DNA of 64,000 nt, from NCBI GenBank assembly GCA_963736975.1, contig CAVTQY010000001.1:1302001-1366000 (forward strand). Direction: 5' to 3'. The notes under the pieces are model-generated. The model was not told the DNA's origin and made no database searches. It saw only the letters and a list, made by a program, of their open reading frames with translations. The position numbers were made by a program, and so were the translations under genes. Origin of the DNA: CAVTQY01 sp963736975 (GTDB taxonomy: Bacteria > Pseudomonadota > Alphaproteobacteria > Acetobacterales > Acetobacteraceae). Below are positions 24,497 to 34,120 of this stretch, in pieces (position 1 is the stretch's first letter; the number at the start of each line of letters is the position of its first letter).

Positions 24497-26716
24497 ATGC
24501 CGCCCATGCCCCTGGAAGCAACCCTCTACGAATCACCCCGCCCAGCCGCACGCCCGGGCGAAATCGTCGTCACCAGCACCTGCGGCCATAACTGCGGCGG
24601 CCGCTGCGTGGTGAACGCACATGTCGTGAACGACCGCATCGTCCACATCTCCACCGACCAGCGGCGCTGGAACCCGCAGCATCCGCCCCTGCCCGCCTGC
24701 GCCCGCGGTGTCGGCCAGATCGAGCGCACCTACCACCCCGACCGCCTGCAACACCCGCTCCGCCGCACCGGGCCGCGCGGCTCCGGCAATTACGAACGCA
24801 TCTCCTGGGACGAAGCACTCGACCACGTCGCCACCGAGATGCTCCGCATCCGCGCCACTTATGGCAACGCCGCGATCCTCGACGCGTCACGTACCGGCAG
24901 CCAGTCGATGCTGCATGGCCGCGTGGCGGCGCAGCGCTTCCTCTATATGTTCGGCGGCTGCACCGACCTGTGGTCCAACCTCTCGGCCGAGGCCGAAATC
25001 TTCGCCATACATACAACCTATGGCGCCAAGGTCGATTACAAGACCGCCGGCCGCGAGCCCACCGACTTCGCCAACTCCAAACTCATCCTTATGTGGGGCT
25101 GGAGCCCCGGCGACGGCACTTTCGGCACCGGGACGCTGCAATACCTGAAGCACGCCAAACAACAGGGCACGCGGATCATCTGCGTCGATCCACGGCGCAC
25201 ACTGACCAGCCGCTCGCTCGCCGACGAGCATATCTTCATTCGCCCCTCCACCGACACCGCGGCGCTGCTCGCCATGGCCTGGGTCATCGTCACCGAGAAC
25301 CTGCACGACCAAATCTATACCGACCGCCACGTACTCGGTTTCGATGAAGACCATTTGCCGCCCGACGCACCGCGCGGGGCCTCCTATAGCGCCTATCTGC
25401 TTGGCGAAACGGACGGCATCCCAAAAACTCCCGACTGGGCAGCAGCGATCACCGGCATTCCCGCCGAGACGATCCGCCGTCTCGCCATCGACTTCGCCAC
25501 CGCCAGGCCCGCTGCGCTGCAGGCCGGCTACGCGCCCGGCCGCACCGCGCACGGCGAGCAATTCCACCGCGCTGCCTATGCGCTCGCGGCAATCACCGGC
25601 AATGTCGGCATTCCCGGCGGCAATTCCGGTGCCAGCAACGGCGCCACCGGCCGCGCCGGCATCCGCAGCCTGCCCACCGGCAAGAACCCGATCGATGCGC
25701 GCGTCGCTTCCCCGCTGCTCGCCGACCTGCTCGCCCGCGGCAAGGGCGGCGGCTACCCGGCCGACATCAAAATGATCTACGCCTCGGGCGGCGATTTGTT
25801 CAACCAGTGCCCGAACGTCAACAAGATGATCGCAGCCCTCGACGGGATCGAGTTCTTCGTCGCCCAGGACCACTTCCTCACGCCCACTGCGCGCCACGCC
25901 GATATCGTCTTTCCGGCGACTACCTTCTGGGAACGGAACGATGTCCATACGCCCTGGGCCGGCGCCGGCCACTACGCCATCTTCATGCGCCAGGCGATCG
26001 CCCCGATGTACGAATGCCGCAACGATATCGACATCTTCGCCGATCTCGCGTGTCGCGTCGGCATCCAGAGTTACAACGACAGAACCGAAACCGAATGGCT
26101 GCGCGAGCTCACGTCCGACGCCGTGGACGATTTCGAAGCGTTCGCAACCAACGGCGTCGCCCGCTTTCCCGCTCCGTCGGACGCGGTGGCGTTCGCGCGC
26201 GAAATTCGCGACCCCGAGCGGCACAAATTGTCCACCCCGTCCGGCATGATCGAGATCTACTCCATGGCGATCGCCGCCAATCCCGATCCCTACGGCCTCG
26301 GCCGCATTCCGCCCATCCCGACTTGGGTTCCCCAACAGGGGAGCACTTATCCGCTCAGCCTGTGCACGCCGAAATCGCGCGCCCGTACCCATTCGATTCA
26401 CGGCAATCAACCCGCGCTGGCGCGCGTCGATCCCGATACCGTCTGGATCAACCCCGCGGATGCCAAAGCGCGCGGCATCGCCGAGGGCCAGCGCGTGCGC
26501 GTGTTCAACGACCGCGGCGCCACCATCCTGCCGGCGCAGGTCACCGAACGGATCGCGCCCGGCGTGGTCTCGATCAAGGAAGGCGCCTGGTTCATTCCCG
26601 ATGCAACCGGCACCGATACGCAAGGCTGCGCCAACGTGCTGACGGCGGACCGCGCCGCGCCCTGTGGTGCAACCACCTACAACACCAACCAGGTCGAGGT
26701 CGAAGCCTGCTCATGA
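24497..26716 (+). CDS. DMSO-reductase-family molybdopterin oxidoreductase
   Basis: The protein is 739 aa from ATG 24497 (24506 is an alternative; neither has a clear ribosome site). The N-terminus binds a 4Fe-4S cluster: Cys29-x3-Cys33-x3-Cys37 in STCGHNCGGRC and Cys68 in ACARGVG. Molybdopterin blocks follow: GGCTDLWSNLS near the likely Mo ligand, LILMWGWSPGDGTFGTGT, GGNSGASNGATGRAG and the C-terminal CTPKSRARTHSIHGNQP. It resembles DmsA and other S- or N-oxide reductases. No Tat signal, electron-transfer subunit or membrane anchor is encoded beside it, so it is probably cytoplasmic. Its end overlaps the ureohydrolase start (ATGA). Confidence 0.88.
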   Translation: MPPMPLEATLYESPRPAARPGEIVVTSTCGHNCGGRCVVNAHVVNDRIVHISTDQRRWNPQHPPLPACARGVGQIERTYHPDRLQHPLRRTGPRGSGNYERISWDEALDHVATEMLRIRATYGNAAILDASRTGSQSMLHGRVAAQRFLYMFGGCTDLWSNLSAEAEIFAIHTTYGAKVDYKTAGREPTDFANSKLILMWGWSPGDGTFGTGTLQYLKHAKQQGTRIICVDPRRTLTSRSLADEHIFIRPSTDTAALLAMAWVIVTENLHDQIYTDRHVLGFDEDHLPPDAPRGASYSAYLLGETDGIPKTPDWAAAITGIPAETIRRLAIDFATARPAALQAGYAPGRTAHGEQFHRAAYALAAITGNVGIPGGNSGASNGATGRAGIRSLPTGKNPIDARVASPLLADLLARGKGGGYPADIKMIYASGGDLFNQCPNVNKMIAALDGIEFFVAQDHFLTPTARHADIVFPATTFWERNDVHTPWAGAGHYAIFMRQAIAPMYECRNDIDIFADLACRVGIQSYNDRTETEWLRELTSDAVDDFEAFATNGVARFPAPSDAVAFAREIRDPERHKLSTPSGMIEIYSMAIAANPDPYGLGRIPPIPTWVPQQGSTYPLSLCTPKSRARTHSIHGNQPALARVDPDTVWINPADAKARGIAEGQRVRVFNDRGATILPAQVTERIAPGVVSIKEGAWFIPDATGTDTQGCANVLTADRAAPCGATTYNTNQVEVEACS

Positions 26717-27660
26717 GCCAACCGCCCTCCATCGGCCAGATGTACGGCGCCGGCGACGTCACCACTTTCATGGGACTTCCCGCCTGCACCGACCTGAAAG
26801 CACTGAACGGCGGGATCGCGCTGCTCGGCATTCCCTGCGCCACGCCCTATCCCAGCGTCGGCGCCTATTGTACAGCCGCTCCCGAAACCATCCGCGCCAC
26901 CATGGCAGCCTACGCGAAAACGCTGGCGCATCACGACTTCGATCTCGACGGCCCGTTGCTGGGTGAAACCCACATACACGCCGTCGATTGCGGCAACCTG
27001 CCCTGCACGGAGACCGATGCGCCCGGCAATCGCGCCCGTATACGAGACGCCATCGCGACGACCCTCGACCGCCATGCGGTCCCGGTCGTGTTGGGCGGCG
27101 ACGATTCTGTACAGATCCCCCTGTTCGAGGCGTTCGCCGGCCGCGGCCGGTACACGATCGTGCAGATCGACGCGCATATCGACTGGCGTGACGAGGTCGG
27201 CGGCGAGCGTTTCGGTCTGTCCAGCACAATGCGGCGCGCGGCGGAAATGGAACACGTGTCCCGCATCATCCAGGTCGGCCAGCGCGGCGTGGGCTCCGCG
27301 CGCCCACGGGACGTCGCCGATGCGCGCCATGCGGGTGCATCCCTGATCTCCGCCGCCACCGTGCATCGCCACGGCATCTCGCCGGTTCTCGACCTTGTCC
27401 CGCCAGGCGCCGATGTGCTGATCGCCTTCGATTGCGACGGGCTCGATCCATCTGTCATGCCGGGTGTGATCGGCGCAGCGCCCGGTGGCCTGAGCTACTG
27501 GCAGGTTCTGGACCTGCTGCACGGCATCGCCTCAAAGGCGCGGATCGCCAATTTCAACCTCGTCGAGTTCGTCCCCGCGCGCGACATGAACGGCGCCGGC
27601 GCCCTGGTCGCAGGCCGTATCGTAGCGAACGTTATCGGACTGCTGGCCCGCCGGTCTTGA
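26713..27660 (+). CDS. Ureohydrolase (agmatinase/arginase family) with atypical metal motif
   Basis: The protein is 315 aa and coupled to the molybdoenzyme by ATGA. The arginase fold motifs are present: GGDDS at 128-132, DAHIDW at 153-158 and FDCDGLDPS at 239-247. The first motif normally reads GGDHS, and its His binds one of the two Mn ions. Here it is Asp131. The other ligands (Asp153, His155, Asp157, Asp240, Asp242) are kept. The protein may use a different metal set or act on a different amidine or guanidine. I recall GGDDS relatives annotated as agmatinase in other alphaproteobacteria, but the substrate is unproven. Confidence 0.85.
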   Translation: MSQPPSIGQMYGAGDVTTFMGLPACTDLKALNGGIALLGIPCATPYPSVGAYCTAAPETIRATMAAYAKTLAHHDFDLDGPLLGETHIHAVDCGNLPCTETDAPGNRARIRDAIATTLDRHAVPVVLGGDDSVQIPLFEAFAGRGRYTIVQIDAHIDWRDEVGGERFGLSSTMRRAAEMEHVSRIIQVGQRGVGSARPRDVADARHAGASLISAATVHRHGISPVLDLVPPGADVLIAFDCDGLDPSVMPGVIGAAPGGLSYWQVLDLLHGIASKARIANFNLVEFVPARDMNGAGALVAGRIVANVIGLLARRS

Positions 27661-27957
27661 CCTCCGGGAAGCTCCTCCATGATGCCGCCATACTGATAGA
27701 GCGCGCGGAGAGGTTCGCGAGCGGTTCGGCCTGTGCGCGATAAGGCGCGGCACGGCGCCCGACGCCATGAAACACCAGCAGACGGTCAGGTCGGTGCCCG
27801 CAATCCGCGCGACCTGCCGGCCGGCGCCTATTGGAATGCCGGCTTGCCCTGACGCAGCCGACAAATCAGCGCCAACAGAACCGCCAGGATCCTGATCAGT
27901 ACAACGGACATGGCTCGCGATCTTTGCGCCGAAGCCTCGGGCGGGTAATTCCCCCAG
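27661..27957. other. 297-base gap with no supported gene
   Basis: I see no gene here. A 27-codon frame on the minus strand (about 27828-27911, hydrophobic MSVVLIRILAVLLALICRL) is too short to support. The gap should hold the promoter of the ABC-2 exporter downstream. Confidence 0.4.
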
Positions 27958-28881
27958 ATGCAGCCGATCGTGTCCATCTCCAGGCTCTCCAAGGTTTATG
28001 CGTCGGGTTTCCGTGCCCTCGACGACATCAATCTCGACATCCGGAGCGGCGAAATCTTCGCCCTGCTCGGGCCGAACGGCGCCGGCAAGACCACCCTCAT
28101 CAGCATCATCTGCGGTATCACCAAGGCCACCGCCGGCTTCGTCCAGGTTGCCGGCTGCGACATCACCGCCGATTACCGTGCCGTCCGCACGAAAATCGGC
28201 CTCGTCCCGCAGGAACTGACCACCGATGCGTTCGAGACGGTCTGGGCCACGGTCAGCTTCAGCCGTGGCCTGTTCGGCCGCCGCCGCGACCCGGCGCTGA
28301 TCGAGCGCGTGCTGCGCGACCTTTCGCTATGGGACAAGAAGAACAGCAGAATCGTGACCCTCAGCGGAGGCATGAAGCGCCGCCTGATGATCGCCAAGGC
28401 CCTGGCGCACGAGCCGGAAATCCTTTTCCTCGATGAACCCACCGCCGGCGTGGATGTCGAGCTGCGGCGTGAGATGTGGCACCTCGTGAGAACGCTGCGC
28501 GAGTCCGGCGTGACCATCATCCTTACCACGCACTACCTCGAAGAAGCCGAGGAGCTCGCGGACCGGATCGGCGTCATCAACAAGGGCGAGCTGATCCTGG
28601 TCGAAGAGAAGACCGAATTGATGCGCAAGCTCGGTCGCAAACACCTCACCATCAGGCTCGCCGCGCCCATCGACGCGGTTCCCGACCGGCTGGCGTCCTT
28701 CGCACTGGCGCTGTCGCCGGACGGGATGGAACTGACCTATACCTACGACGCGGCGAACAGCCAGGACGTGCGCCCGCTCTTGCAGACAATCGAGGCGGTC
28801 AACCTCCCCTTCACCGACCTCGCCACGCATCAGAGCTCGCTCGAGGAAATTTTCGTCGATATTCTGCGGAGGCAGTCATGA
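27958..28881 (+). CDS. ABC-2 type exporter, ATP-binding protein (NodI/DrrA-like)
   Basis: The protein is 307 aa from ATG 27958. Walker A is GPNGAGKTTL, the signature is LSGGMKRRLMIAKAL, and Walker B is ILFLDEPTAGVD, followed by the switch His in TTHYLEEAEELADR. The C-terminal extension of about 80 residues is typical of the DrrA/NodI group. It powers the permease encoded next (28878), with which it overlaps by four bases. The exported substrate is not known. Confidence 0.92.
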   Translation: MQPIVSISRLSKVYASGFRALDDINLDIRSGEIFALLGPNGAGKTTLISIICGITKATAGFVQVAGCDITADYRAVRTKIGLVPQELTTDAFETVWATVSFSRGLFGRRRDPALIERVLRDLSLWDKKNSRIVTLSGGMKRRLMIAKALAHEPEILFLDEPTAGVDVELRREMWHLVRTLRESGVTIILTTHYLEEAEELADRIGVINKGELILVEEKTELMRKLGRKHLTIRLAAPIDAVPDRLASFALALSPDGMELTYTYDAANSQDVRPLLQTIEAVNLPFTDLATHQSSLEEIFVDILRRQS

Positions 28882-29639
28882 ACGTCCATGGCGTGCGCGC
28901 CATCTATCACTACGAGATGGCGCGGATGCGGCGCACGCTGCTGCAAAGCGTGGTCTCCCCTGTTATCTCCACATCGCTCTATTTCGTGGTGTTCGGCGCC
29001 GCGATCGGGTCGCGCATGAGCACGGTCGGCGGCGTCACTTACGGCGCCTTCATCGTCCCCGGCCTGGTGATGCTGTCGCTGCTGACCCAAAGCATCGCCA
29101 ACGCGTCTTTCGGCATCTATTTCCCGCGCTTCGTGGGCACCATCTATGAAATCCTCTCTGCCCCGATCTCGGCCGTGGAAATCGTTCTCGGCTATGTCGG
29201 CGCCGCGGCGACGAAGTCGGTGCTTCTGGGCGTGATAATTATCGCCACCGCCGCCCTGTTCGTGCCGTTGCGGCTCGACCATCCGGGATGGATGATCCTG
29301 TTCCTGCTGCTGACCGCAATCGCCTTCAGCCTGTTCGGCTTCATCATCGGCATCTGGGCCGATAATTTCGAAAAACTGCAGCTCATTCCGTTGCTGCTCG
29401 TGACACCGCTCACCTTTCTCGGCGGCACCTTCTACTCGATCGACATGCTGCCGAATCCCTGGCGGCAAATCGCGCTGTTGAATCCCGTGCTGTACCTGAT
29501 CAGCGGCTTCCGCTGGAGCTTTTACGGCAAGGCGGATATCGACGTCCGGATCAGCCTCGCCTTCACCCTGGCCTTTCTCGCCTGTTGCATGGCCTGCGTC
29601 TTCTGGATTTTCCGGACCGGCTACCGGCTGAAGCAATAG
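28878..29639 (+). CDS. ABC-2 type exporter, permease (NodJ/DrrB-like)
   Basis: The protein is 253 aa from ATG 28878, with six predicted membrane segments. Typical ABC-2 features are VSPVISTSLYFVVFGAAIG near the start, YEILSAPISAVEIVLGY in the coupling region, and the C-terminal LTFLGGTFYSIDMLPNPWRQ block. It pairs with the ATPase just upstream. Together they form a simple two-gene exporter for a drug, lipid or polysaccharide-like compound. Confidence 0.9.
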   Translation: MNVHGVRAIYHYEMARMRRTLLQSVVSPVISTSLYFVVFGAAIGSRMSTVGGVTYGAFIVPGLVMLSLLTQSIANASFGIYFPRFVGTIYEILSAPISAVEIVLGYVGAAATKSVLLGVIIIATAALFVPLRLDHPGWMILFLLLTAIAFSLFGFIIGIWADNFEKLQLIPLLLVTPLTFLGGTFYSIDMLPNPWRQIALLNPVLYLISGFRWSFYGKADIDVRISLAFTLAFLACCMACVFWIFRTGYRLKQ

Positions 29640-29698
29640 ACGCTCCCGCCGGCCGGGCCTAAGCTGGCAGGAAGGCTGAAACGGAGGAGTGACGTTCG

Positions 29699-30916
29699 AT
29701 GGGCGCGGAAACCTGTCTGGCGGGCGTGCGGGTGCTCGATCTCACGCAATTCGAGGCGGGGCCGTCCTGCACCGAGGTGCTGGCCTGGCTCGGCGCCGAA
29801 GTGGTCAAGCTGGAAAACCCGCGTACCGGCGATCCCGGCCGGCAGATCAACCCGCCGCAGGGGACCGACGCGCACTATTTCCTGCAATACAATGCCAACA
29901 AGAAATCGATCACCGTCAACCTTAAGGACCCGCGCGGCCTGGAACTTGTCAAGCGACTCGCCGCCAAAGCCGATGTTTTCACCGAAAACTTCGCCCCCGG
30001 CGCGATCGAGCGCCTCGGCCTCGGCGCCGACGTGGTCCGGGCGCTCAATCCGGCGATTATATACGCGCAGGTGAAAGGCTTCGGCGAAGGCAGCCCGTTC
30101 GAGAACAACCTTGCGTTCGACATGATTGCGCAGGCCTGCGGCGGCACCATGAGCGTCACCGGCGAACCCGACGGCCCGCCGCTGAAGCCCGGCTCCACGA
30201 TCGGCGATACCGGCACGGGAATGCTGCTGGCTATCTCCATTCTCGGCGCGCTCTACCGCCGCAACCAAACCGGGGAGGGCGAGCACCTGCAAGTCGCCAT
30301 GCAGGACGCTATGTTCCAATACATCCGCGGCGCCTTCGCCACCCAGACCCGCACCGGCCAGCCGGCGAAACGCGCCGGCAGCGGCAGCGTGCTGTCGCGC
30401 AATCCGCCGATGGGCATCTACCCGTGCAAAGGCGACGGTCCCAACGATTACGTCTATGTCTATACCAGCCGTGCCAACCCGGAGCACTGGCGGCGCCTGC
30501 TCGGCGTGATCGGCCGCGAGGAGTTGATCGGCGATCCCCGCTACGACAGCCCCGACGCCCGCCGCGAACGCGAACCGGAGGTCGATGCGATGGTCACCGA
30601 ATGGACCCGCAAGCACGACAAGCAGGAGGCGATGCGCATCATCGGTGCGGCCGGTATCCCCGCCGGCGCGGTGCTGGACACCGCCGAGCTGCTGCACGAT
30701 CCCAGCTTCGAGCAGCGCGGCATCATGCAGACCGTGCAGCACCCGACTATCGGCCCCTACAAGATGCCGACCTTCCCAGTGCGCTTCGGCGGCCGCCCCA
30801 CGCAATTGCGGCCCGCGCCCCTGCTGGGCGAGCACACCGACGAGATCCTCGGCGAATGGCTCGACCTTACCGGCGACGATACCGGCGCGCTGCGCGCCCA
30901 GAATGTGATCGGCTGA
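29699..30916 (+). CDS. Class III CoA-transferase (formyl-CoA transferase-like)
   Basis: The protein is 405 aa from ATG 29699, with GGAGGAG upstream. It has the family opening LAGVRVLDLTQFEAGPSCTEVLAWLGAEVVKLE, FTENFAPGAIERLGLG, and STIGDTGTGMLLAISILGAL, whose Asp is the likely nucleophile forming the aspartyl-CoA intermediate (Asp169 in oxalate Frc). Length and motifs fit formyl-CoA:oxalate CoA-transferase and its relatives. The next gene encodes a 2-hydroxyacyl-CoA lyase-like enzyme 16 bases on. The pair could activate a carboxylic acid to its CoA thioester and cleave it. Oxalate is only one option. Confidence 0.88.
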   Translation: MGAETCLAGVRVLDLTQFEAGPSCTEVLAWLGAEVVKLENPRTGDPGRQINPPQGTDAHYFLQYNANKKSITVNLKDPRGLELVKRLAAKADVFTENFAPGAIERLGLGADVVRALNPAIIYAQVKGFGEGSPFENNLAFDMIAQACGGTMSVTGEPDGPPLKPGSTIGDTGTGMLLAISILGALYRRNQTGEGEHLQVAMQDAMFQYIRGAFATQTRTGQPAKRAGSGSVLSRNPPMGIYPCKGDGPNDYVYVYTSRANPEHWRRLLGVIGREELIGDPRYDSPDARREREPEVDAMVTEWTRKHDKQEAMRIIGAAGIPAGAVLDTAELLHDPSFEQRGIMQTVQHPTIGPYKMPTFPVRFGGRPTQLRPAPLLGEHTDEILGEWLDLTGDDTGALRAQNVIG

Positions 30917-30932
30917 TCGAAAGGCAACGACG

Positions 30933-32585
30933 ATGGCGGAACTCACCGGCTCCGAGATCCTGGCGAAATGCCTGAAGAAGGAAGGGGTGGAGGACCTCTT
31001 CTTCATCATGGGCGGCCCGATGCTTCTGGCCGAAGCCACCTGCATCAAGGAAGGCATCCGCATGATCGATGTCCGCCACGAACAGGCGGCGGCATTCATG
31101 GCGCAGGCGTACAGCAGGTTGCTACAGAAACCATCGGCCTGCATGGCGGCCAGCGGCCCGGGTGTTACCAACCTGGTGACCGGAGTCGCCAACGCGCTGA
31201 TTGATTGCTGCCCCGTCGTCGCGATCGGCGGCTCCAGCCCGATCAGCCAGTTCGGCCGGCAGGTATTCCAGGAGATCGACCAGGTCGCGATCATGCGCGG
31301 CTGTGTGAAATATGCCGACCGCGTCCACAACCTCAAGCGCATCCCGCAGCAGGTGAATTTCGGTTTCCAGAAGGCGATGTCGGGCAAGCCGGGGCCGGTC
31401 TATCTCGATTTCCCCGGCGATATTCTCTACCAGAAGATCGACGAGAACCTGGTCGATTGGAGCTTCGCCGGCCGCCCGCTGCTGAACCCGCGCCCGCTCG
31501 GCAATCCGCAGCACGTCGCGAAACTGGTCGACGCGCTGAGCAAGGCGAAACAGCCGATCCTGGTCTCCGGCAGCGGCGTGATTTGGTCGCGGGCCTGGGA
31601 AGAGATGCAGGCTCTGGTCGATAAGATCGGCATCCCGTTCTACACCACCCCGCAGGGCCGCGGCGTCGTCCCGGACGACCACCCTTGCTCCTATCTCTCG
31701 ATGCGCAGCTCGGCGTTCCGCGACGCCGATCTGATCGTCGTGCTCGGCACGCGCATGAACTACATTATTGGCCACGCCGCGCCGCCGCGGTTCGGCGCGA
31801 ATGCAACCATCGCCCGCATCGATATCGACCCCGACGAGATCGCCACTGCCGCCCGTTATGTGGACATCCCAATCGTCGGCGACTGCAAGATGGTGCTGCA
31901 GCAAGTGATCGACGGGATCGGCGCGAAGATCAACACCGATACCTACAAGACATGGCGGCAGAAGCTCGCCGAAGGCGAAACCGCCAAACGCGGCGGCGCC
32001 GGGGCCAATAAATATGCAGAGGACGGCGACATCCACCCGGTGCGCTTGTTGGAGGAAATCCGAGATTTCGCTAGGCGCGACGCGATCCTGTGCGTCGATG
32101 GACAGGAAACGCTGAACTACGGTCGCCAGACCATGCCGACCTTCGCGCCCGGCCATCGGCTGAATTCCGGTCCGTTCGGCACGATGGGCGTGGGCCTGCC
32201 GTTCGGCGTCGGGGCCAAGGTCGCCAAGCCGGACAAGCAGGTGATCGTGGTGCACGGGGACGGCAGTTTCGGGCTTAACGCGATGGAACTTGATACTGCC
32301 GTGCGGCACAAAATCCCGATCCTGGTGGTGATCAGCCTGAACGGCGGTTGGACCGCGGACCCGAAGCGCGAGAAGCCCGGCCGCGACCTTGGGTACACGC
32401 GGTTCGACAAGATGGCCGAGGGGCTCGGCTGTTACGGCGAATATGTCGAGCGCCCGGAAGACATCCGCCCGGCGTTGGACCGTGCGCAGGCCAAGGTCGA
32501 TGAAGGCATGGTCGCGTTGGTCAACGTCAAGACCGACTACCGCGCGCGCTATGCCGGTGCGGCGTTCAGCGACTATTCGACGTAA
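30933..32585 (+). CDS. ThDP-dependent acyl-CoA lyase (2-hydroxyacyl-CoA lyase / oxalyl-CoA decarboxylase family)
   Basis: The protein is 550 aa from ATG 30933. The ThDP-activating Glu is in VRHEQAAAFMAQAY. The diphosphate-binding motif is GDGSFGLNAMELDTAVRHK, ending VVISLNGGW. GGSSPISQFGRQVFQEIDQV and GKPGPVYLDFPGDIL are closer, as I recall, to 2-hydroxyacyl-CoA lyases than to OXC, which has a YEEMDQ version. Such lyases split 2-hydroxyacyl-CoA into an aldehyde or ketone and formyl-CoA, and OXC decarboxylates oxalyl-CoA. It is preceded by a CoA transferase and followed by an ABC importer. Confidence 0.85.
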   Translation: MAELTGSEILAKCLKKEGVEDLFFIMGGPMLLAEATCIKEGIRMIDVRHEQAAAFMAQAYSRLLQKPSACMAASGPGVTNLVTGVANALIDCCPVVAIGGSSPISQFGRQVFQEIDQVAIMRGCVKYADRVHNLKRIPQQVNFGFQKAMSGKPGPVYLDFPGDILYQKIDENLVDWSFAGRPLLNPRPLGNPQHVAKLVDALSKAKQPILVSGSGVIWSRAWEEMQALVDKIGIPFYTTPQGRGVVPDDHPCSYLSMRSSAFRDADLIVVLGTRMNYIIGHAAPPRFGANATIARIDIDPDEIATAARYVDIPIVGDCKMVLQQVIDGIGAKINTDTYKTWRQKLAEGETAKRGGAGANKYAEDGDIHPVRLLEEIRDFARRDAILCVDGQETLNYGRQTMPTFAPGHRLNSGPFGTMGVGLPFGVGAKVAKPDKQVIVVHGDGSFGLNAMELDTAVRHKIPILVVISLNGGWTADPKREKPGRDLGYTRFDKMAEGLGCYGEYVERPEDIRPALDRAQAKVDEGMVALVNVKTDYRARYAGAAFSDYST

Positions 32586-32596
32586 AGCCCCGCACG

Positions 32597-34105
32597 ATCG
32601 CAACGACGCGCAGCAACATCCTCGTCCTGGAAGGCGTCTCCAAGGCGTTCGCGGCGACGCAGGCGCTGTCCGATGTCGCGCTGTCACTCGATCAGGCCGA
32701 GATTCTCGCCCTCCTTGGTGAGAACGGCGCGGGCAAATCGACGCTGATCAAGATACTCGCGGGCGTCCACAAGCCCAATTCAGGACGCGTGCTGTTTCGC
32801 GGCGAGGACCTCACGGCGACACCAGCCCGCCTGCCGATTGCTTTCATTCATCAGGATCTCGGCCTTATCGAGTGGATGACGGTCGCAGAGAATATCTGCC
32901 TCACGCTCGGTTATCCGCGCCGCTTCGGCCTGGTCGATTTCCGCGCCGCCGAACGCCGGGCGCGCGCGGCGCTGTCCACACTGGGCGCGGATATCGATCC
33001 GGATGTCCGGGTCCAGAACCTGGGCCGCACCGAGAAGTCGCTGGTGGCGATCGCACGCGCGCTCGCCGCAAGCTGCGAAATACTGGTGCTCGACGAACCC
33101 ACCGCCAGCCTGCCGGCCGATGAGGTGGCCCGGCTGTTTGCAGCGCTGCGCCGGCTCAGGGCCGAGGGCGTCAGCATGATCTACGTCTCCCATCGGCTCG
33201 ACGAAGTGTTCGAGATCGCCGACCGGATGGTGATCCTGCGCGATGGCCGCGTGGCAGGGGAGCGGCTGATCGGCAATGTGACTCCCGAGGAGGCAATCCT
33301 GCTGATCGTCGGCAAGCACGCGGCGCAGGTGTTTCGTCGACCCCGGCAAAGGAAGGGCGCGGCGCGGCTGATGCTCGAGCGATTGATGATCGGCGACGTT
33401 GGTCCAATCGATATGCAGCTTCATGCGGGCGAGGTGGTGGGCATTGCCGGGTTGCGCGGGGCCGGCCAGGAGCAGGTTGGCCGAGCTTTGTTTGGTCTCG
33501 TACCGGCGACCGCGGGGCGCATCCTGCTCGATGGCGCGCCAGTGCAGCCCACTTCGCCCGCCGGGGCCATGGCGGAGGGCATACAACTGGTGTGCGGTGA
33601 CCGCGCCGCCGAGTCGATCATTCCCTATCGCAGCGTGGCCGAAAATCTCTTTGTCAATCCGCTCGCCAAAGGCATGCGGCTGTTTTCTTATCTTGCGCCA
33701 GGGCCGGAAAACCGTGCGGCCACCAGGCTCGGCCAGATGGTCGGGCTGCGGCCGAACGACCCCGGCCTGCTGATCGAGGCGCTCTCCGGCGGCAATCAAC
33801 AGAAAGTGGTGGTCGGGCGCGTACTGGACCGGCACGCCCGGATTTACGTGTTCGAGGATCCAACCGCCGGCGTGGATGTCGGCGCGAAGGCCGAAATCTA
33901 CCGACTGTTCGACGTGGTGTTGGCGCGGGGGGCGGCGATCATCATCGTCTCGACGGATTTCGAGGAGATCGCCAAGGTGTGCCACCAGGCGATCGTTCTC
34001 AATCACGGCCGGGTGGCCGCGGAACTGGCAGCCGAGGATTTGTCGATCGCCAATCTGCTCGCCGCTGCATCCGCGGGCTCGGCGGGTGAGGTGCGTTTTG
34101 GCTGA
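32597..34105 (+). CDS. Sugar-type ABC importer ATPase with two ABC domains (RbsA/MglA-like), start unresolved
   Basis: The frame is open from 32504. Protein similarity is clear from about 32618 (ILVLEGVSKAFAATQALSDV), with Walker A LLGENGAGKSTL. No ATG, GTG or TTG occurs in frame before GTG 32789, which lies after Walker A and cannot be the true start. The coordinate given here is approximate: a rare start (ATC 32597 or ACG 32603) or a base error is needed. The protein then has the usual tandem ABC domains: a degenerate first signature (LGRTEKSLVAIARALAA, VLDEPTASLP) and a second half with LSGGNQQKVVVGRVL and FEDPTAGVDVG. It should drive the RbsC-like permease at 34121. Confidence 0.82.
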   Translation: MATTRSNILVLEGVSKAFAATQALSDVALSLDQAEILALLGENGAGKSTLIKILAGVHKPNSGRVLFRGEDLTATPARLPIAFIHQDLGLIEWMTVAENICLTLGYPRRFGLVDFRAAERRARAALSTLGADIDPDVRVQNLGRTEKSLVAIARALAASCEILVLDEPTASLPADEVARLFAALRRLRAEGVSMIYVSHRLDEVFEIADRMVILRDGRVAGERLIGNVTPEEAILLIVGKHAAQVFRRPRQRKGAARLMLERLMIGDVGPIDMQLHAGEVVGIAGLRGAGQEQVGRALFGLVPATAGRILLDGAPVQPTSPAGAMAEGIQLVCGDRAAESIIPYRSVAENLFVNPLAKGMRLFSYLAPGPENRAATRLGQMVGLRPNDPGLLIEALSGGNQQKVVVGRVLDRHARIYVFEDPTAGVDVGAKAEIYRLFDVVLARGAAIIIVSTDFEEIAKVCHQAIVLNHGRVAAELAAEDLSIANLLAAASAGSAGEVRFG

Positions 34106-34120
34106 GCGAACGGATCGCCC

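Noticed and set aside
26713..27660. Firm call as agmatinase (speB)
   Set aside because: The first metal motif is changed (GGDDS), so specificity cannot be assumed.
27828..27911. 27-codon hydrophobic minus-strand frame
   Set aside because: It is too short and has no clear ribosome site or partner.
29699..32585. Firm call as oxalate degradation genes (frc/oxc)
   Set aside because: The ThDP enzyme has 2-hydroxyacyl-CoA-lyase-like FQEIDQV and PGDIL blocks and the importer is sugar-type, so oxalate is not supported.
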